A DNA stretch of 64,000 nt, taken from positions 593,190 through 657,189 of the forward strand of contig NZ_CM001398.1 of the NCBI RefSeq assembly GCF_000241055.1, in the 5' to 3' direction. Shown here in pieces: positions 1 through 9,058 of this stretch. Origin of the DNA: Oenococcus kitaharae DSM 17330. GTDB lineage: Bacteria > Bacillota > Bacilli > Lactobacillales > Lactobacillaceae. Numbering within the stretch: the stretch's first letter is position 1; every line of letters begins with the position of its first letter. A program made the position numbers and the translations under genes. The notes beneath the pieces were generated by a model. It saw only the letters and a list, made by a program, of their open reading frames with translations, made no database searches and was not told where the DNA came from.

Positions 1-2
1 CA

Positions 3-797
3 CAAGCTATTGAAAACTTCAAAAGCGAGATGGCACAGATCCATACGGCGGATGCTTTGGAAGCTGTCTGGACGTTGATTCGCCGAACGAATAAATACAT
101 TGATGAGACGCAGCCCTGGGTGCTGGATAAAAATGGCGATCAAACAGCTTTGGATGACGTGATGGCCCATCTGGCTGCCTCGCTGCGTGTTGCCGGCAGC
201 CTGCTGCAGCCGGTTCTGACACAATCGCCAGCTAAGATTTTCCAGCAATTAGGATTAAAGGACGTGCCTCCAATTGCCGGCCTGTCTCTTGCCGATCTGC
301 CTGAAAATGCGACTGTTGCGGCCCAAGCGGTGCCTTTGTTTCCACGCTTGGATGTTAAAAAAGAAGTTGCCTTTATTTCTTCTCTTGTCCAAAAAGATAC
401 AAAGGGCAAAGGACGTGCCCATATGGAAGCAGCTAAAGAAAAGGCGCGTGAAGAAGAACAGCGGCCAGAAATTGTCTATGATGATTTTGCCAAACTGCGT
501 TTGATCGCTGGGAAAATCAAATCGGGCGAGTTCTTAGCGAATTCCAAGAAATTGATTAAATGGCAAATTGATGATGGCAGCGAAAAGGGCCGTCAAATCT
601 TATCGGGAATCCGTGAATGGTATCCGGATCCTTCTGTCCTAGTGGGCAAGACTGTTGTGATCGTTGCCAACTTGAAGGCAAGAAAAATGGCTGGTGAAAT
701 CAGCCAAGGTATGATTTTATGTGCGGAAAACAGTGATGGGAACGTGATGGTCACCCAGCTGCCTGATGAAATCGAAGCCGGAGCAGTGATTAATTAA
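3..797 (+). CDS. metG: Methionyl-tRNA synthetase, C-terminal part (5' end outside window)
   Basis: Charges tRNA-Met with methionine in the cytoplasm. The reading frame is open from the left edge, so the catalytic HIGH and KMSKS regions lie outside the window. Visible are the end of the helical anticodon-binding domain (motif RRTNKYIDETQPWVL, which is typical of MetG) and, after a charged linker, a C-terminal OB-fold tRNA-binding domain of about 105 residues of the Arc1p/EMAP type (from YDDFAKLRLIAGKI to the end). That appended dimerising domain is usual in Firmicute MetG. The internal ATG at 30 is not the start, because the frame continues upstream with family-like sequence. The stop codon lies inside the terminator palindrome. 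Identity is near certain. Confidence 0.95.
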   Translation, partial: QAIENFKSEMAQIHTADALEAVWTLIRRTNKYIDETQPWVLDKNGDQTALDDVMAHLAASLRVAGSLLQPVLTQSPAKIFQQLGLKDVPPIAGLSLADLPENATVAAQAVPLFPRLDVKKEVAFISSLVQKDTKGKGRAHMEAAKEKAREEEQRPEIVYDDFAKLRLIAGKIKSGEFLANSKKLIKWQIDDGSEKGRQILSGIREWYPDPSVLVGKTVVIVANLKARKMAGEISQGMILCAENSDGNVMVTQLPDEIEAGAVIN

Positions 798-809
798 TCA
801 CTGTTTTTT
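784..809 (+). terminator. Rho-independent terminator of metG
   Basis: A perfect 20-base palindrome (CAGTGATTAATTAATCACTG, 784-803) is followed directly by six T. It overlaps the stop codons of both metG and the convergent GtrA-like gene. The T tract is only on the metG side, so it should act in the plus direction. Confidence 0.85.
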
Positions 810-1298
810 ATTTTTAAAGACAAAAAGTTTGGAAAAAACGTAATTTAAAATAATCGCTGCAACTTGAATGACCATCGACCAGATAAAAGTATTAGCGAGC
901 ACGGGCGACCCGATAAAGCTTTTGACCAGTGGCCAAGTTGTGATCCCGGATTGATAATTGAGGTGATTCAGCAAAAATAGTTTGATAAAGAAAGATCCGA
1001 ATTTTTCGATGCACAGCCAGGTTACAAACAGATCTAAAAAGAACACGAAGAGACGGGCCGCGACGAATTTCATGAACTGACTGAGAAGAGAGCTCTTTTC
1101 GGCTTTCGTAAAGACCCATATTTTATTCGTAATAAAAGCGAATAGAATGGCTGAAACTTGTGCGATAATCACGGCCAAAAGTGCGTTTTGGCTAATATGC
1201 ACAGTTAAAAAACGTGCAACGAAGTAGACGATGGTTGTTAAAACGCCAAAAATTAGATAGAGAATTAATTCCTTATGTTGTTCCCAAGAGCTTTTCAT
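798..1298 (-). CDS. GtrA-like membrane protein
   Basis: A 166-residue polytopic protein with four predicted hydrophobic helices and the GtrA/DPMS3 family signature (LIFGVLTTIVYFVARFL near the N-terminus, FxxNKIWVF around residue 60). GtrA-family proteins are proposed to help flip undecaprenyl-phosphate-linked sugars across the membrane for glycosylation of polysaccharides or teichoic acids. It is tail-to-tail with metG and divergent from the polysaccharide locus. The GtrB-like GT2 at 6187-7137 is the obvious possible partner. Family assignment is solid; substrate unknown. Confidence 0.8.
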   Translation of the reverse strand: MKSSWEQHKELILYLIFGVLTTIVYFVARFLTVHISQNALLAVIIAQVSAILFAFITNKIWVFTKAEKSSLLSQFMKFVAARLFVFFLDLFVTWLCIEKFGSFFIKLFLLNHLNYQSGITTWPLVKSFIGSPVLANTFIWSMVIQVAAIILNYVFSKLFVFKNKKQ

Positions 1299-1383
1299 TG
1301 CTGACTTAACTATTTTAGCTTAATTTAGCGGAAAGCAAATTTTTGTTAATAATTATCAATTTCTAAAATTAGCTTTTGCCAAG

Positions 1384-1394
1384 TTCGTTATAAT
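1384..1394 (+). promoter_or_regulatory. Promoter -10 region for polysaccharide locus
   Basis: The 11-mer TTCGTTATAAT contains a perfect TATAAT (1389-1394) only ten bases before the ATG at 1405. The same 11-mer recurs at 10156-10166 before the Wzz-like gene. No convincing -35 is visible. The spacing implies a leader of only a few bases. Confidence 0.5.
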
Positions 1395-1404
1395 AAAGCA
1401 GAGA

Positions 1405-2034
1405 ATGACGAAGTCGCAGAAACACTATTTACCCTTCAAAAGATTGATTGATATTGCCGGGAGTATTGTCGGCATTATTTTGTTGTCTTGGCTTTTTTTA
1501 ATTCTGATTATTTTGCAAAAAATCAATGACCCTAAAGGCCCTGTCTTCTATCGGCATGACCGTGTCGGCAAACACCATAAGCATTTTAAGCTGATTAAAT
1601 TCCGTTCCATGCGGACTGATGCTGACCAGTATTTTCAAAAACATCCTGATAGTTACCAGCTTTTTGTCGATAACGATTACAAATTCCCTGCTGGTGAAGA
1701 TCCCCGTGTAACAAAATTTGGCCGGGTTTTAAGGCGGACTAGCCTAGATGAACTGCCGCAGCTCTTTAATATTTTGTTCGGTCAGATGTCGATTGTTGGG
1801 CCACGTCCCGTGACCGAGCCTGAATTGCGTTATTATGGCGATCACGTTGATCAATTCTTAAGTGTCCTTCCAGGTGCAATGGGCCTCTGGCAGGCAACAG
1901 GCCGTTCGGATATTAAGTATCCGGAACGTGCAGATCTTGATTTGGAATACGTCGATCATATTGGTTTTTGGTATGACTGGTATATTGTCTACCTGACGAT
2001 GAAGGCTATTTTTAGCCGCGAAGGTGCCTATTGA
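1405..2034 (+). CDS. Priming sugar transferase (undecaprenyl-phosphate glycosyl-1-phosphate transferase)
   Basis: Starts polysaccharide assembly by moving a sugar-1-phosphate from a UDP-sugar onto undecaprenyl phosphate at the inner membrane face. At 209 aa it is the short form: one N-terminal membrane helix (about residues 15-37) followed by the bacterial sugar transferase domain, with KFRSMRTDA near residue 67 and the catalytic block DELPQLFNILFGQMSIVGPRP. The RLIDIAGS entry into the helix matches the family N-terminus, supporting the ATG at 1405. There is no good ribosome site and the -10 box is ten bases away, so the mRNA may be leaderless. The stop overlaps the next start (TGATG). The sugar transferred cannot be told from sequence. 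Confidence 0.9.
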   Translation: MTKSQKHYLPFKRLIDIAGSIVGIILLSWLFLILIILQKINDPKGPVFYRHDRVGKHHKHFKLIKFRSMRTDADQYFQKHPDSYQLFVDNDYKFPAGEDPRVTKFGRVLRRTSLDELPQLFNILFGQMSIVGPRPVTEPELRYYGDHVDQFLSVLPGAMGLWQATGRSDIKYPERADLDLEYVDHIGFWYDWYIVYLTMKAIFSREGAY

Positions 2035-2801
2035 TGACAGCTAAGATTTACGTTGCTTCGCATAAAATTTATCCTATGCCAAAGGACCCGCTTTATCAGC
2101 CTATCTGGGTCGGGCATGCTGGATCGAAGAATCCGCTTGACATGCCGGCCGGATGGATCGGGGACGACACAGGCGACAATATCAGCGACAAAAATAGCTC
2201 TTTTAATGAGCTGACAGCCTTATATTGGGCCTGGAAGAATTCTGACGCTGATGTGATTGGCCTAGTTCATTATCGCCGCTATTTTTCCATGAATCACAAA
2301 AAAGGGCTGACCAATATTTTGACGCAAGCCCAATTAGATACACTGCTGAAGCAAGATCAAATTATTTTGCCCAAACAGCGCCATTACTACATAGAGACTA
2401 ATTATTCCCACTATATCCATGCGCACCATGCTCAGCCGATTGATCTGGTTCGCACGCTTATTGGCAAGGACTTTCAGGCTAGTTATGATAAAATCATGCA
2501 GCGCCGCAGTCAACATTTATTCAATATGATGATCATGAGCCGTCAAGAGCTGAATGAGTATGCCGGCTGGCTGTTTCCGATTTTGTTCCAACTCGAGAAA
2601 GAAATTGACCGCAGCGATTATGATGCTTATGAAAAACGTGTTTTTGGTTTTGTTGGTGAGCGGCTGCTGGATATCTTTTTAGATGCCAAGGGCAAGAGTT
2701 TCACTGAAATACCGTTCGTTTTTGAAGAAAAACAGAACTGGATTAAAAAGGGCGGTCTTTTTCTAGCTAGAAAAGTCACAGGAGGAAGAAATGGCAAATA
2801 A
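2034..2801 (+). CDS. DUF4422 family putative glycosyltransferase
   Basis: A 255-residue soluble protein of the DUF4422 family, found in capsule and exopolysaccharide loci and annotated as glycosyltransferase. Family features are KIYVASHK at the N-terminus, the IGDDTGDNIS block, SFNELTALYWAWKN, and VGLVHYRRYF-like sequence near residue 80. I place the start at ATG 2034, which overlaps the preceding TGA; a TTG three bases earlier is less likely. Its 3' end overlaps the start of glf by 11 bases. A galactosyl or Galf transfer role would fit the neighbouring mutase, but this is inference. Confidence 0.8.
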   Translation: MTAKIYVASHKIYPMPKDPLYQPIWVGHAGSKNPLDMPAGWIGDDTGDNISDKNSSFNELTALYWAWKNSDADVIGLVHYRRYFSMNHKKGLTNILTQAQLDTLLKQDQIILPKQRHYYIETNYSHYIHAHHAQPIDLVRTLIGKDFQASYDKIMQRRSQHLFNMMIMSRQELNEYAGWLFPILFQLEKEIDRSDYDAYEKRVFGFVGERLLDIFLDAKGKSFTEIPFVFEEKQNWIKKGGLFLARKVTGGRNGK

Positions 2802-3960
2802 ATTCAACACGAAAAATTATGATTACTTGATTGTAGGTGCCGGTCCCTTTGGATCCATTTTTGCTTATAAGGCTGCTAAATTTGGTAAACGCTCATTGCT
2901 GATCGAAAAGCGTCCCTACATTGGCGGCAATATGCACACGCACACTGAGCATGGCATTACCGTCCATGATTTTGGTGCTCATATTTTCCATACTGATAAC
3001 AAAGAGGTTTGGAACTTTGTTAACCATTTCGCTGATTTCAATAATTACCAGAATCAAGTCATCGCAAATTATAAGGGCGAACTCTATAACCTGCCATTTA
3101 ATATGAATACTTTCTACGAGATGTGGGGCGTTAAGACGCCGGCCGAGGCCAAAGCCAAGATCGAAGAGCAGAAAAAGTCTGCTGGTATTGAAGGAGAGCC
3201 GCGTAATTTAGAGGAGCAGGCTATTTCTCTGATTGGCACGGACATCTACGAAAAATTGATTAAGGGCTATACGGAAAAACAGTGGGGAAGAAAAGCCACT
3301 GAATTACCAGCTTTTATCATCAAACGCTTGCCGGTCCGCTTCATTTTCGATAATAATTACTTCAACCATCGCTACCAAGGAATTCCGATCGGCGGTTATA
3401 CCCAGCTTTTTGACAAGTGGCTGGCTTCTGATCTGATTGATGTGAAGATAGATGCGGATTTCTTTGCCCATAAGGAAGATTACATCCGCGAATTCCCACG
3501 GATTGTCTATACAGGGATGATTGACCGTTTCTTTGATTATCAGTTCGGCGAATTGGAATACCGCAGTTTGAAATTTGAATCCGAAACTTTGGACATGGAT
3601 AACTATCAAGGAAATTCTGTGATTAATTATACGGATGCTCAGACGCCTTATACGCGTGTCATGGAGTGGCGTCACTTCGATGGTCTAGCTGACCCTGGCA
3701 AGACGATTGTCACACGGGAATACCCACAGAATTGGGATCGGACCAAGGAAGCTTATTATCCGGTCAATAACCAGAAGAACACTGAAATCTATAAAAAATA
3801 CGCCAAATTAGCCCGCGAACATAAAAAGCAGTTCATCTTTGGCGGCCGTCTGGGCTTGTATCGTTATTTCGACATGGACCAAGTTATTAATGCGACCTTT
3901 AATACGGTCAAACAAGAATTTGGCCTTGCTGAAGATTATCGTTTTGACACAAATTATTAA
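2791..3960 (+). CDS. glf: UDP-galactopyranose mutase
   Basis: Converts UDP-galactopyranose to UDP-galactofuranose using reduced FAD, providing the Galf donor. Length 389 aa is normal. The N-terminal dinucleotide-binding loop is VGAGPFGSIFAYKAAK followed by the acidic LLIEKR; HIFHTDN, YTEKQWGR and the C-terminal FGGRLGLYRYFDMDQ are diagnostic of the family. A strong AGGAGG precedes ATG 2791. The Asn replaced region NMHTHTE is normal for the group. Its presence implies the polysaccharide contains galactofuranose, matching the GlfT2-like transferase at 12159. Confidence 0.95.
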   Translation: MANKFNTKNYDYLIVGAGPFGSIFAYKAAKFGKRSLLIEKRPYIGGNMHTHTEHGITVHDFGAHIFHTDNKEVWNFVNHFADFNNYQNQVIANYKGELYNLPFNMNTFYEMWGVKTPAEAKAKIEEQKKSAGIEGEPRNLEEQAISLIGTDIYEKLIKGYTEKQWGRKATELPAFIIKRLPVRFIFDNNYFNHRYQGIPIGGYTQLFDKWLASDLIDVKIDADFFAHKEDYIREFPRIVYTGMIDRFFDYQFGELEYRSLKFESETLDMDNYQGNSVINYTDAQTPYTRVMEWRHFDGLADPGKTIVTREYPQNWDRTKEAYYPVNNQKNTEIYKKYAKLAREHKKQFIFGGRLGLYRYFDMDQVINATFNTVKQEFGLAEDYRFDTNY

Positions 3961-3970
3961 TGTTCACACA

Positions 3971-4008
3971 ACCTCAGCATTAGTGTATTTTGCGGGGTTT
4001 TATTTTTC
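3971..4008 (+). terminator. Weak possible terminator after glf
   Basis: An imperfect inverted repeat (ACCTCAGCA with TGCGGGGT) followed by a T-rich stretch lies just after the glf stop. The stem contains mismatches, so this is only a candidate. Confidence 0.3.
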
Positions 4009-4029
4009 TGTATTTTAATTGAAATATTG

Positions 4030-4035
4030 TATAAT
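4030..4035 (+). promoter_or_regulatory. Possible -10 box for the LtaS-like gene
   Basis: A perfect TATAAT lies 37 bases before the TTG start at 4073. No clear -35 at the usual distance. Confidence 0.35.
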
Positions 4036-4072
4036 GCATCGGTTGTGTAAAATGGAATGAAAGAGCTGAGCA

Positions 4073-6100
4073 TTGGATTTACAGAAAAAATTTAAAAAAA
4101 TAGTTAGCGGCATCAATGATTTTAAGTCTAAACAGAATCCCGCTATGTCAGCCAGTGCGCCTTTTCCGCGTTGGCTTTTTTATCCGCTCATTGTACTCAT
4201 TTCATCGACCTTTGATATTTGGTTTGTTCAATTCCAAATTCAGGTCGGTATGAATCAAACACTTGTTGAGCGCGTCCAGGCAGCTACAAATTTTGTCGTC
4301 AATGCCTTCATTCCTGACAGCCAGAATCATCAATTTATTTTAAATCTGATTTTTGTGCTGGCTTTTTTTGGGTTAATTTTAGCGATTACGAACCGTTTTT
4401 GGCTAACCTTTATTTTAAATAATCTCATCTTTATTGTTTTTGCGATTGCAGATAATCAAAAGCTGATTTATCGAAATGAATCAATACTGCCTTCGGATCT
4501 GTCTCAATTGACTAATCCGCTTACGTTAGTAAATTTTATTGGTATTAGTGCAGGTAAGTTTGTGATGCTAGTGGTTCTTGCGATACTAGTCATTGTTATC
4601 TTATATTTTTTATTCCGTCGCTTTGATTCACGCATTAAATTTACTAAGTGGTTTGTCCGCGTACCTTTATTTGTCCTATCTGCGCTAATTATTTTTTCTG
4701 CACGCAATCTCTATACCAGTAACACACTGCCAGATAGGGTTGCTTCGCGGCTCAATGATTCGCCTATCCCTTGGGATGTTAATTATGATCAACGGTCTAA
4801 TGGTGCCATATATTCATTCATGCGCTTTTTTGACAACAAGGTCATGAATATGCCACAAGGTTATTCACGTGCAGCTATGGCTAAAATTGATCGGAAATAT
4901 AAAAAAGTTGCTAACCAAATCAATGCCAATCGGCCCAATTATTTAGATAAACAAACTGTTATTTATATCTTAAGTGAGAGTTTTTCTGACCCCTTGCGTG
5001 TGCCGGGTTTACATGTGAATCCAGATCCGATTCCAAAAATAAGAGCACTCAAGGATAGGACTACTTCAGGGTATATGCTAAGTTCAGGCTATGGTGGCGG
5101 AACAGCTAATTTGGAGTACCAGGCATTGACCGGTCTCTCGCTAACTAATTTTCTGCCCACAGTCACGTCACCGTATGTGCAGGTGGTTCCTTCATCCAAT
5201 TATTTACCCAATATCAGTAATAACTGGGCTATTAAAAATGCCATTCATCCTTATTTACCTATGGTCTATGATAGATCCTCCGTTTATAAAAAATTTGGTT
5301 TTCAAAAATTTTATACGCTTTACAATCCAAAAATTAAATACCAAGATAGGATTGATAACAATCCTTACGTCAGTGACCGCGCTGCTTATCAAAATGTCTT
5401 ATGGCAGTTGTCTAAAAATGCGAAACCCCAATTTATTCAGATGCCTACGATGCAGAATCACCTCGGCTATAGCAATTGGTACAAAAACTATACCTTTGAT
5501 ATCACTTCGACACTTCAACAGTCTAATTCTGAAGTTGATAATGTTAAGACCTATGTTCAAGGCGTCAACATGACAGATAATGCGACTGAATGGTTTTTGC
5601 AACAATTGGATCGGATTAATCGTCCCATTACCGTGGTCTGGTACGGCGACCATTTGCCGGGTATTTATGATAGTGAAATGAGCGATCCCAATAATTTGTT
5701 ACCGCTCCATGAGACGGATTATTTTATTTACTCTAATAAAGCCAGTTCCTCGCATAATACTAAGTTGGAAGACCAAAATAATTTTACTTCACCCAATTAT
5801 TTTCAGGCTCTGTCAGCTGAACACATGAATGTAAAAGTATCGCCATTTTTAGCTATGTTGACCGAGTTACGGCAGCAATTACCCGCGTCCTCCAATGCAC
5901 TAGCAAAAAGTGGTTCTGATATATGGCAGACTGATAATCGAAAGAATATCTATTTAGATGATCAAGGTCAACAGCTTCAGAATAACCAATTTTCTCCTGC
6001 ACAAAGATCTCTATTAAGGGATTACAGAATGATTCAATATGATATTGTTAAGGGCAGGCATTATATTAAAAATGATGGTTTTCTGAATAATCCCAAGTAA
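4073..6100 (+). CDS. LtaS-like membrane sulfatase-fold phosphoglycerol transferase
   Basis: A 675-residue protein with about five N-terminal membrane helices (residues 20-215) and a large extracellular alkaline-phosphatase/sulfatase-fold domain. Active-site-like motifs are ESFSDP (metal site), GGGTANLEYQALTG (Thr in the position of the LtaS nucleophile) and WYGDHLPG near the C-terminal third. The family moves glycerol phosphate from phosphatidylglycerol onto lipoteichoic acid or wall polysaccharides. Inside a polysaccharide locus it more likely decorates the polymer than makes the main LTA, as with GacH-type enzymes; that is inference. The start is TTG 4073, the only sensible one before the first helix. 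TATAAT at 4030-4035 may drive it. Confidence 0.8.
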   Translation: MDLQKKFKKIVSGINDFKSKQNPAMSASAPFPRWLFYPLIVLISSTFDIWFVQFQIQVGMNQTLVERVQAATNFVVNAFIPDSQNHQFILNLIFVLAFFGLILAITNRFWLTFILNNLIFIVFAIADNQKLIYRNESILPSDLSQLTNPLTLVNFIGISAGKFVMLVVLAILVIVILYFLFRRFDSRIKFTKWFVRVPLFVLSALIIFSARNLYTSNTLPDRVASRLNDSPIPWDVNYDQRSNGAIYSFMRFFDNKVMNMPQGYSRAAMAKIDRKYKKVANQINANRPNYLDKQTVIYILSESFSDPLRVPGLHVNPDPIPKIRALKDRTTSGYMLSSGYGGGTANLEYQALTGLSLTNFLPTVTSPYVQVVPSSNYLPNISNNWAIKNAIHPYLPMVYDRSSVYKKFGFQKFYTLYNPKIKYQDRIDNNPYVSDRAAYQNVLWQLSKNAKPQFIQMPTMQNHLGYSNWYKNYTFDITSTLQQSNSEVDNVKTYVQGVNMTDNATEWFLQQLDRINRPITVVWYGDHLPGIYDSEMSDPNNLLPLHETDYFIYSNKASSSHNTKLEDQNNFTSPNYFQALSAEHMNVKVSPFLAMLTELRQQLPASSNALAKSGSDIWQTDNRKNIYLDDQGQQLQNNQFSPAQRSLLRDYRMIQYDIVKGRHYIKNDGFLNNPK

Positions 6101-6186
6101 GGTCAGTGGTCTTGGATGTGTGGCATAAGTTGACCAAGCAACTTTTAAAAATAGGTTAAATTAAATATAGTATGAAGTGAGAGTTA

Positions 6187-7137
6187 ATGGATAATTTAGC
6201 AATATTGATACCTGCATATAATGAAGCACAAACGATTGAGAAAGTTGTTTTAGATATCAAGGGCGTTATCGGTGAAATTCCGAAAGCTGTGGTATATGTA
6301 TATGATAATAACTCTCAGGATAACACGGCTGAGCTCGCTCAAAATGCAGGTGCCGTTGTTAGACATGAGTATGTTCAAGGCAAAGGTGCCGTTATTCGGC
6401 GTATGTTTCGTGAGATTGATGCTCGAGCTTATATCATGATTGATGCCGATGATACCTATCCAGTGGAGGAGATTCCAGCAATGTATTGTAAAGTTCTGGA
6501 ACGCAAAGTGGATATGGTGGTTGGAGACAGACTTTCTTCAACTTATTTTCAGGAAAATAAACGTCCTTTCCACAATGTGGGTAATGCTACTGTTAAATTT
6601 TTGATTAATCATCTTTTTGACACGAATATTAAAGACATTCTAACTGGTTATCGTGCGTTTTCGTACCGTTTTGTCAAAACCTTTCCTGTTCTTTCAAAGG
6701 GTTTTGAAATTGAGACAGAAATGAGCATTCATGCAGCTGAAAGCAATATGTTTGTCGAAAATCAAGTTGTAGAATATCGAGATCGCCCACAAGGCAGTGA
6801 GTCTAAGCTAAGCACTTACGGTGATGGGTTTAAAGTGATTCTGAAAATATGGAACTTATTTAGGATTTATCATCCCTTAGCTTTTTTTGGTTCTATATCG
6901 CTATTATTAGCTGCAATAAGTCTTCTAACATTTTGGTTCCGTGTCGTGGTACCGTATAGCCACACGGGAATCGTTGCTAACATGCCTACACTAGTTGTGA
7001 CAATGATAGTGCTCCTAGCTGCGATTGTGTCATTATTTAGCGGTATGATTCTAGATGCGATCCAGTCACAGGAAAAAATGAATTTCGAATATAGGCTCAT
7101 TGATGCGGAACGGCAAATTAACAATCAAATCAACTAA
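6187..7137 (+). CDS. GtrB/DPM1-like family 2 glycosyltransferase with C-terminal membrane anchor
   Basis: A 316-residue enzyme with an N-terminal GT-A domain (LIPAYNEAQTIEKVV, DNNSQDNT, and the metal-binding MIDADDTYP around residue 80, plus LTGYRAFS) and two membrane helices (about 225-247 and 265-290). This is the architecture of enzymes that load a sugar on undecaprenyl phosphate from a nucleotide donor at the cytoplasmic face. The next gene overlaps it by 35 bases, so the two are coupled. Together with the GtrA-like protein at 798-1298 and the polytopic 7103 protein it could form a three-component side-chain glycosylation system. Donor sugar unknown. Confidence 0.85.
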   Translation: MDNLAILIPAYNEAQTIEKVVLDIKGVIGEIPKAVVYVYDNNSQDNTAELAQNAGAVVRHEYVQGKGAVIRRMFREIDARAYIMIDADDTYPVEEIPAMYCKVLERKVDMVVGDRLSSTYFQENKRPFHNVGNATVKFLINHLFDTNIKDILTGYRAFSYRFVKTFPVLSKGFEIETEMSIHAAESNMFVENQVVEYRDRPQGSESKLSTYGDGFKVILKIWNLFRIYHPLAFFGSISLLLAAISLLTFWFRVVVPYSHTGIVANMPTLVVTMIVLLAAIVSLFSGMILDAIQSQEKMNFEYRLIDAERQINNQIN

Positions 7138-9058
7138 ATTCAAACAAGTCGTTAGTAATAAATGGCTTTTAAGTCTGCTTGCAGCCACTGCTTTTTCTGT
7201 CAACTTTAATCCCGTTGATAATTTTTCGGCCTTCACAGTCATTCCTGAAAGATTTGCTGTTTCGAATTTGCCAATTGTGATGTTGGTATTCGCTTTTGTT
7301 TTCGTGTCTTTGTCTCAAGCGAAGAAAGAAAATCGTACAGTTGGGAATTCTTGGAAAATTATTGTTAGCTTATTACTCTCGTTACTTGCACTTTTAGGTG
7401 AGACGGTTTCCAAGACAACAACTTTAGATTTACTTTTTTCAAGCAAAATTACATTTTTGATTTCTTTGGTATATTGGGCTGGCTGTGCGGCTTTTATTTA
7501 CTGTTTCATCAATTTTATAGTTTTCTTAGTTCATAAAATGCTGAGCACACAATTTGCGGTCAAAATTTCTAAATTACCCTTTCCAAACGCAGCATATCTT
7601 TTTCTTATACTGCTAATTTTGTGGATACCTCTAGGCGTTTACTTATTGCCTAGTACTATCGGATATGATGGTGCACGACAAATTAATGAGTTTTTTAATG
7701 TCTCAATCCCGGGATTGAATTTCACTTATTTCCCCACTAATCATCATCCTTGGTTTGCAACATTAGTCATGGGCGGCATTTTTAAACTAGGATTGTTTTT
7801 ATTTCATAGCCACACCGCTGCTTTCTACACCCACAGCTTTTTTTTGGTTACTTTTTCTCTGTTTGCGTATTCGGGATTAATTTCTAGAATTAGAAGAATT
7901 GCTGGTTCGTATGTGGGCTGGCTCGTTCTGCTGTTTCTTGGCCTGGAGCCTCATTTTGTTGCTTATGCAGTCTGTTTTGATAAAACCGGATGGTTTCTAG
8001 CATCTAGTGCTTTATTTGTTACATATCTGTTGGACCTATTGATGCTGAGTGACAAAAAGGTCAGGAGTTCTGTCTTTCTTACTTTGGCAACACTACTGGT
8101 TTGCCTGTTCCGTAATAATGGTGTTTATGTTACCTTGGTTACTCTCTTGGTAGCCTTTATCTGCATGAAAGAAAGTCGGCGCTTTTTAGGCGCTGTGCTT
8201 ATTGTATCTTTACTATTTTATGAAGGATGGACAAGGGTTTTTTTGACAGCTTTTAAGGTAATGCCTTCTTCTCCTGCTGAAATGCTGGTTGTTCCTATTC
8301 AACAAACTTCTTTTGTTGTAACGCGCTATCCAAATATTTTGACTAAGCAGGATAAAAAAGCGATAAATGATGTTATGTATTATCGTCAGATTCCTCGTAC
8401 CTATCAACCGAGTTTTGGGGATTCTGCTAAGAATTTGTTTAGATATAATTCGTTTTTAATCACTGCCGAGAGTATTCAAGACTTTAAAAAAAATCCAAAT
8501 TGGTGGAAAAATAATATATATAAACAACGCGTACATAAATATCTTCTTTCTTGGTTCGTTACTGGTTTGAAGCATCCTCTGTTATATTTGAATGCTACCT
8601 TAGATAATCAATTTTTATCTATTGATCCAATTCCGGTACGTTCTTTCAATACCGCGGATCCGTATGGATCGGCTTCAATTTATACTGGTATTCCATCTGA
8701 TACGTACTTTGTAATTAATAGCAGCTATTTAGAGCATGTACAGCCGTTGGTGCCCAGCAAACAACGAATAGGATTAACGAACTATTTGAATATAATCATG
8801 TCAATTCCATTGCTTAATTTGTTTATGTCCACCGCTTTATGGAATTGGTTGGCAATCTCATTATTGATCTATTTCATTGCAACAAAAAATAAGATGGGCA
8901 TCATATTCACAGTTCCCTCTTTGCTTACATTTTTGATCAACCTTGATGGTTCAGTTAATGGAGACCACCGATATGCAATACCGATAGAGATCATGCTTTT
9001 GGTCTCATTAGCCGTGATTAAAAGAAACGATCCAAAACAGTATCTTGAAAATGAATAA
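7103..9058 (+). CDS. DUF6020-type polytopic membrane protein (possible GT-C glycosyltransferase)
   Basis: A 651-residue integral membrane protein with roughly 11-13 hydrophobic helices. It has motifs such as TIGYDGARQINEFF and YFPTNHHPWFATLVMGG in the first large loop and RNNGVYVTLVTLL, which I associate with the DUF6020 family found in Firmicute cell-envelope loci. The layout (many helices and a long outside loop after the first pair) resembles GT-C polyprenyl-phosphate-sugar-dependent transferases. The start is ATG 7103, within the end of the GT2 gene. I infer it uses the lipid-linked sugar made by that GT2 enzyme to decorate an extracellular polymer. Confidence 0.65.
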   Translation: MRNGKLTIKSTKFKQVVSNKWLLSLLAATAFSVNFNPVDNFSAFTVIPERFAVSNLPIVMLVFAFVFVSLSQAKKENRTVGNSWKIIVSLLLSLLALLGETVSKTTTLDLLFSSKITFLISLVYWAGCAAFIYCFINFIVFLVHKMLSTQFAVKISKLPFPNAAYLFLILLILWIPLGVYLLPSTIGYDGARQINEFFNVSIPGLNFTYFPTNHHPWFATLVMGGIFKLGLFLFHSHTAAFYTHSFFLVTFSLFAYSGLISRIRRIAGSYVGWLVLLFLGLEPHFVAYAVCFDKTGWFLASSALFVTYLLDLLMLSDKKVRSSVFLTLATLLVCLFRNNGVYVTLVTLLVAFICMKESRRFLGAVLIVSLLFYEGWTRVFLTAFKVMPSSPAEMLVVPIQQTSFVVTRYPNILTKQDKKAINDVMYYRQIPRTYQPSFGDSAKNLFRYNSFLITAESIQDFKKNPNWWKNNIYKQRVHKYLLSWFVTGLKHPLLYLNATLDNQFLSIDPIPVRSFNTADPYGSASIYTGIPSDTYFVINSSYLEHVQPLVPSKQRIGLTNYLNIIMSIPLLNLFMSTALWNWLAISLLIYFIATKNKMGIIFTVPSLLTFLINLDGSVNGDHRYAIPIEIMLLVSLAVIKRNDPKQYLENE

